This document shows, piece after piece, positions 42,935 through 46,788 of a stretch of DNA of 46,788 nucleotides. Below the pieces are notes generated by a model. It searched no databases. It worked only from the letters and a program-made list of their open reading frames with translations, and was not told the origin of the DNA. The number at the start of each line of letters is the position of its first letter. Position 1 is the stretch's first letter. The stretch spans positions 1 to 46,788 of the forward strand of contig JANQNU010000086.1 of NCBI GenBank assembly GCA_028279405.1, in the 5' to 3' direction. A program made the position numbers and the translations under genes. The stretch is from Phycisphaerae bacterium (GTDB lineage Bacteria; Planctomycetota; Phycisphaerae; UBA1845; Fen-1342).

Positions 42935-44353
42935 CTATTCCGATCGTTCGAGCCGCGCGACGTAGCCGCCGTCACGCCAGGCGCTGCACGCCGACCCCCA
43001 CTGCGGGAGCGTGAGCTGCTGATGCGTTTGGCGCCAGCCGACATTGGACGCTAAAAACCGCTGCAAGAGCGCCTCGTTCTCGCTCGGCTCGATACTGCAC
43101 GTACTGTAGACCAATCGGCCGTTGACCCGGACTCGCTTGGCCGCGTCCTGCATCAGCTGAAGTTGCAGTTCGGTCAGTGCCGGCAATAGGCGCCCGATCG
43201 CGTTGAAACGCGCCTCTGGCCGCCTGGCGAAGACGCCTGTGTTCGAGCACGGCACATCGACCAGAACCGCATCGAACGTGTCCGGAATCGCAACGTCGTC
43301 GGCTGCGCCCGGTGCGCCGTCGGCGGGCCACGGGTGGACCGTCACACAGTGCAGTCCGAGCCGGGTGGCATTCTGCGCCAAGCGTGCGAGCCGGTCCTCG
43401 GAAGTGTCGGCTGCAACAACCCGCCCCCGATTGCGCATGCGGATTGCCGTCGCAATCGTCTTACCGCCGGGGGCTGCACAGTAGTCGAGGATTTGTTCGT
43501 CCGCCTCCGGCTCCAGCACGTCCACCACACCGTGAGCGGTGACGTCCTGGACGTAAACGTCGCCGGCATGCAGCGCAGCACGCAGGCTGTCGGTGATTCG
43601 ACTGCTGTACAGCACGTCTCGGGCTGGTGCCGCGGACTCACCAGCAGACGCTTCAGACATGGAACGCGACAGAGTAGACCAGGTCTCATCGGACCCCAGC
43701 GCATTTCGCTGAATCACGATCGGCGGCTCTGCCTGCGCGGCCCACGCGATCGACGCGGCCTCTGCGCTACCATGGTCCGCGGTCCAACGATCGCACCAGC
43801 GGGCGCCGGCGCCGCTTGCGTCCGCCAGAAACCGCGCCTCAGTGCCCTGAACGGGATCCGGCAGTACTGCCTGCGAGAACGCCCGGGCGCGCGACCAATC
43901 GAGCCGTACGAGTCGAGGATCACTCGGCTTCCATTCGGTTGGCTCCGCCACGATCGCCTTCGTCAGCCGACGGAGGATGGCGTTGACCATCGCGCCGCCG
44001 CGCTTGCCTGCGTGTCGCTTTGCTTGCTCGACCGCTTCGTCCACGGCGGCGTACGTCGGTACGCGATCGAGGTAGATCACCTGGAAGGCGCCGCAGTGCA
44101 GGATCGCGCGCAGCAACGGTTTGACCCGGGCCGGCTCATACTCGGCGACGTGTTTCAGAACGGCACTGATCGTGATCGTGTGACGGACCGTGCCATAAGC
44201 GAGCTGGGTCGCCAACCCGGCTTCGCGCGGGTCCAACTGGGATCGTGCGTCGAGCGCTTCCAACCGGTCGGCGGCGAACTGTCGACGCGAGTAGACAGCG
44301 GCAATCGCCTCGACCGCATAGTCGCGGGCCGTCTGCGGCTGAAAGCGCTTCAT
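42935..44353 (-). CDS. rsmB: 16S rRNA m5C967 methyltransferase RsmB
   Basis: The 472-residue protein has an N-terminal NusB-like RNA-binding domain (1-130, with AILHCGAFQVIYLDRVPTYA) and a SAM-dependent methyltransferase domain. SAM motif YCAAPGGKT is at 291-299, and the two catalytic cysteines are in VDVPCSNTG (C369) and VYSTCSIEP (C419). It methylates C967 of 16S rRNA. The ATG overlaps the fmt stop (ATGA). The fmt-rsmB pair is a common bacterial order. Confidence 0.94.
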   Translation of the reverse strand: MKRFQPQTARDYAVEAIAAVYSRRQFAADRLEALDARSQLDPREAGLATQLAYGTVRHTITISAVLKHVAEYEPARVKPLLRAILHCGAFQVIYLDRVPTYAAVDEAVEQAKRHAGKRGGAMVNAILRRLTKAIVAEPTEWKPSDPRLVRLDWSRARAFSQAVLPDPVQGTEARFLADASGAGARWCDRWTADHGSAEAASIAWAAQAEPPIVIQRNALGSDETWSTLSRSMSEASAGESAAPARDVLYSSRITDSLRAALHAGDVYVQDVTAHGVVDVLEPEADEQILDYCAAPGGKTIATAIRMRNRGRVVAADTSEDRLARLAQNATRLGLHCVTVHPWPADGAPGAADDVAIPDTFDAVLVDVPCSNTGVFARRPEARFNAIGRLLPALTELQLQLMQDAAKRVRVNGRLVYSTCSIEPSENEALLQRFLASNVGWRQTHQQLTLPQWGSACSAWRDGGYVARLERSE

Positions 44354-45300
44354 GGAGTGCTCGGGGTGCGCAGGTGATCGCCGGGTGCGACCTGTCGACC
44401 GTTCGCGAACGCTTCGAAGGCCATCACCTTGCCGCTCGCGGGCTTCACCTCGAGCAGACGGAGGGTTCCGCGCCCGGTCTGAACCGTTCCATCAGTGCGA
44501 AAAGCGCCGGGCGGCGTGTTTGCTGTCGGGATGCAGTCCGGATCGACGACCGTCGCTCGAGCGAGCAGCAGGGGTTCGACCTTTCCACTGCGCGAGACGA
44601 ATTCTGTCGTCGCCGCCGGCCAGGACCACAGTCCGTGGATCCGTCGCTGCAGCGCACGGGCCGACTCGGCCCAGTCGAGATATCCCGTCGCCTTGGAAAG
44701 TTTGGGGGCGCGTGTGGCTTGTGTGGCGTCCTGTGGCGTCGGTTGTCGGTCCTGGGCGATCATGGCCAGTGATTCGACGACGAGCGCTGCGCCGAGTTGT
44801 GCCAGACGGTCGTGGAGTTCGGAAGCGGTCTCGTGCGGGTCGATGGGGGTCTCGCGAAATCCCCAGACGTCGCCGGCATCCCAACGCTCGTTGAGCTGGA
44901 AGACGGTGACGCCGGTCGTCGGCTCATCATTGATCATCGCCCAGTTGATCGGCGCCGCGCCGCGATACTTCGGCAACAGCGACGCATGAATGTTGACGCA
45001 GCCGCGCGGGAAGCGATCGAGCATGGTGCCGGAGATCTTCTGACCGAAGGCGACGACGACACCGAGCGCCGCCTGGTCGACCAGTCGGTCGAGCGGTTCG
45101 CGGTTCACATCCGCGGTTTGGAGGTGCGGGATGCCCAGTTCATCTGCGGCCGCGTGGATCGGCGTCGGCGCCACTCGTCGACCGCGGCCGGCGGGTCGAT
45201 CCGGCTGGCTGACCGCGAGCGCGACCTCGTGGCCGTTCTCGTGCAATGCCGACAGGGCCGGTACGCCGAACGCCCCCGTTCCGAGAAAGACGATGACCAT
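44350..45300 (-). CDS. fmt: Methionyl-tRNA formyltransferase
   Basis: Fmt formylates initiator Met-tRNA with 10-formyl-THF. The 316-residue protein has the start VIVFLGTGAFGVPALSALHE, the loop QPDRPAGRGR, the catalytic region VNIHASLLPKYRGAAPINWA and the C-terminal OB-like domain. It is the first gene of the fmt-rsmB pair. The ribosome binding site is weak (AAGAG). def, which often sits in front, is not seen. Confidence 0.95.
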   Translation of the reverse strand: MVIVFLGTGAFGVPALSALHENGHEVALAVSQPDRPAGRGRRVAPTPIHAAADELGIPHLQTADVNREPLDRLVDQAALGVVVAFGQKISGTMLDRFPRGCVNIHASLLPKYRGAAPINWAMINDEPTTGVTVFQLNERWDAGDVWGFRETPIDPHETASELHDRLAQLGAALVVESLAMIAQDRQPTPQDATQATRAPKLSKATGYLDWAESARALQRRIHGLWSWPAATTEFVSRSGKVEPLLLARATVVDPDCIPTANTPPGAFRTDGTVQTGRGTLRLLEVKPASGKVMAFEAFANGRQVAPGDHLRTPSTP

Positions 45301-45358
45301 AACACTCTTCTAGCGGGGTGGCGGCACGGCGCCAATCGCCGGGTGACGTGGCTTGGAA

Positions 45359-46066
45359 CTAGCGAAACGTGCCGATCGCGTCGGCACGCTCGCCGATCAG
45401 GCGGTAGATGCTGATAACGATGCCGTCTTCGAGCTTCTCGCCGACCTCCATTCGACCGTAGACCTCGATCAACTCGTCGGGGACGAACTCCGTGCGACCT
45501 TCCATTTCGACCCAGACCCACTCGTTCATGCCCAGGCGCACGCCGAAGCAGCACATCAGTTGATTGCCTGCAAGCAGAAAATGCTTGACCGTGCCGTCGT
45601 CGAGGTCAACGGGCGTCATGTACCCCGCCAGTACCGCCGGCTGCTGGTCGAGCACACGAACGCGATCCGGGATCTCGCCGCGGGCCAGCTCCGGATCGAG
45701 GCCGTCGATGTCCTCATCCATGAAGGGTTCGTATGCGAATCCTCCGAGCTGCTGGAACGCGACCTCGCGATACCCATCGCGCAATGGAAACCGTTCCAGC
45801 GCCGCCGCCGCGTCGAACGCTTCGCCGGCCCCGAGCGCGTCTTGATCGTGCTCGTCGGCGACCTCAGGCCGATACCCCGCTTCAATCAACGGCCGACCGA
45901 CGACCGCTCGCGGGGACGCCGACGGTCGAGCGCTCGGTGGACTCTCGAGCCAGACAATCCCGAACCCGAAGACGACGAGCAGGCCGCCGAGCACTAGCGT
46001 ACGCCGCCCGATCGCCGCGCGCCGGCATATGCGGTCATGACACATTCGTTTTTGATGCATTTTCAT
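45359..46066 (-). CDS. DUF3299 domain-containing exported protein
   Basis: The 235-residue protein has an N-terminal basic region and a membrane/signal segment (TLVLGGLLVVFGFGIVWL). A linker and a C-terminal DUF3299 domain follow, with VAGYMTPVDLDDGTVKHFLL-like sequence and AGNQLMCCFGVRLGMNEWVW. The double Cys is typical of this family, which often occurs near ABC-type export genes. None is found here. The ATG at 46066 has no ribosome binding site. An internal ATG at residue 8 is an alternative. Confidence 0.75.
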   Translation of the reverse strand: MKMHQKRMCHDRICRRAAIGRRTLVLGGLLVVFGFGIVWLESPPSARPSASPRAVVGRPLIEAGYRPEVADEHDQDALGAGEAFDAAAALERFPLRDGYREVAFQQLGGFAYEPFMDEDIDGLDPELARGEIPDRVRVLDQQPAVLAGYMTPVDLDDGTVKHFLLAGNQLMCCFGVRLGMNEWVWVEMEGRTEFVPDELIEVYGRMEVGEKLEDGIVISIYRLIGERADAIGTFR

Positions 46067-46226
46067 AAATGCTTATTTGAAAAGATCTTAGATCGTTTTG
46101 TCCGCATCTTGGCCGACGCGAACGGTCGGAATACCCGCCAAATGTTGCGGGAAGACGCTACAATTCAACGTACCGGGCCCGCGTCCCACATGTAAGAGAA
46201 TAGCCGCTTCCAATAGGTTTGCGTAG

Positions 46227-46788
46227 GTGTTTTCCAGGACGGCCGATAGTTCCGATAATCCGGCCAACCGGGCTGACTTCGGTCAGATCGGCGATCCGTT
46301 CGTGCAATCGTTGGCGGCGCTGGTGGGGGCGTTGGCGCCTGAGCCGTTGGCGGAGCACCTGGCACCGTTAGTGGCATCGGCGACGGGGGCGCGCCGCATG
46401 GCATTGGGAATCGTCGACCCGGACCGTGAGTCGATTCGTTTGCTCGAGCGCGGCGACGGCGCGACCGGGACGGACCACGTCGGCGACGAGCTTGCGGACG
46501 AGCGCTGGCGACCCGAAGCCGACTGGTCGTGGGCCAATCGGACGCTCGGTTGGGATCTACCGGAACACGCTCGGCATCTGGTGATTCGTGTCGATGGCCG
46601 TACGATTGGTACGCTCCACGTCCAGTTTCCGGGGCCACCGACGGAGGAAGCGGAGTCGCGTCTGGAGTTGATTGCGCGCTTCGTTGCCCCGGTCTTGTTC
46701 AATTGTTTCGCTCAGTCAAAGTTTGTCCGCGGTGATCGACGGCGCGACACGCTCGTAGAGCTGACGCGCGTCATCAACAGTTCTTTCG
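46227..46788 (+). CDS. GAF-domain sensor protein (partial, runs off the window)
   Basis: An open frame starts at a GTG directly after an in-frame TAG and stays open to the window end (187 codons). It reads DPFVQSLAALVGALAPEPLA, ATGARRMALGIVDPDRESIR, LIRVDGRTIGTLHVQF-type strands and RRDTLVELTRVINSSF. The first part looks like a GAF fold, and the end is the start of a second GAF (TRVINSSF is a standard GAF entry). The output domain is outside the window. The ribosome binding site is weak, so the start is uncertain. Confidence 0.65.
   Translation, partial: MFSRTADSSDNPANRADFGQIGDPFVQSLAALVGALAPEPLAEHLAPLVASATGARRMALGIVDPDRESIRLLERGDGATGTDHVGDELADERWRPEADWSWANRTLGWDLPEHARHLVIRVDGRTIGTLHVQFPGPPTEEAESRLELIARFVAPVLFNCFAQSKFVRGDRRRDTLVELTRVINSSF

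Overview
The window is GC-rich, densely coding bacterial chromosome that most resembles a planctomycete of the Phycisphaerae type. Four things suggest this. Two large secreted proteins end in the same dockerin-like tail with two DxNxDG-type loops. A small secreted protein carries a PEP-CTERM tail. Start codons are often GTG. The core genes (scpB, thrS, infC, sucC, phoH, ybeY, mreB, mreC, rsmB, fmt) look chromosomal and intact. No insertion sequence, integrase, phage gene, rRNA or CRISPR array was seen. The taxonomic call is an inference from protein style, because no marker gene search was possible.

Layout. 0.3-7.6 kb: scpB, a secreted sugar-dehydrogenase-like protein with a dockerin-like tail, an amidohydrolase coupled to a lipoprotein, a PEP-CTERM protein and a beta-CASP RNase-like metallohydrolase. 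7.9-14.3 kb: a leftward run thrS > infC > beta-hydroxyacid dehydrogenase > larC > coiled-coil membrane protein > multipass membrane protein. 14.9-17.5 kb: sucC, divergent from a Cu/Zn-type efflux permease. 17.5-21.7 kb: a compact accessory cluster (GntR, crotonase, serine hydrolase, second GntR, all leftward) facing a rightward cupin + ABM-domain pair across a symmetric promoter/operator. 21.9-26.1 kb: a giant LamG/phosphoesterase/dockerin-like protein. 26.4-30.2 kb: phoH > 7TM-HD phosphohydrolase > ybeY. 30.4-34.3 kb: a rod-shape cluster (coiled-coil protein, 55-residue membrane protein, mreB, mreC, lipoprotein). 34.7-36.8 kb: ECF sigma factor, anti-sigma-like protein and a secreted Arg-rich protein. 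36.9-40 kb: tRNA-Cys, an orphan parA + vanZ-like pair, an outer-membrane barrel-like protein and a small protein. 40.1-46.8 kb: a SelW-type selenoprotein that ordinary gene calling would miss, a small lipoprotein, an ABM protein, an orphan tssA, fmt-rsmB, a DUF3299 protein and the start of a GAF-type sensor.

The strongest hidden signals are three. (1) A UGA-containing CxxU selenoprotein at 40158-40385 has a good ribosome binding site and a bacterial SECIS-like hairpin directly after the UGA. (2) At 20897-20946, two TTGACA-17-TATATT promoters mirror each other on opposite strands around one perfect 22-bp palindrome, between a GntR regulator and a cupin operon. (3) A family of ~122-bp intergenic elements with 12-bp terminal inverted repeats GGGTGGCACTGG, each end folding into a hairpin, occurs at 7.6-7.9, 14.7-14.9 and 26.2-26.3 kb. 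A structured, C-rich-looped candidate sRNA or 3'UTR lies at 34.5-34.65 kb.
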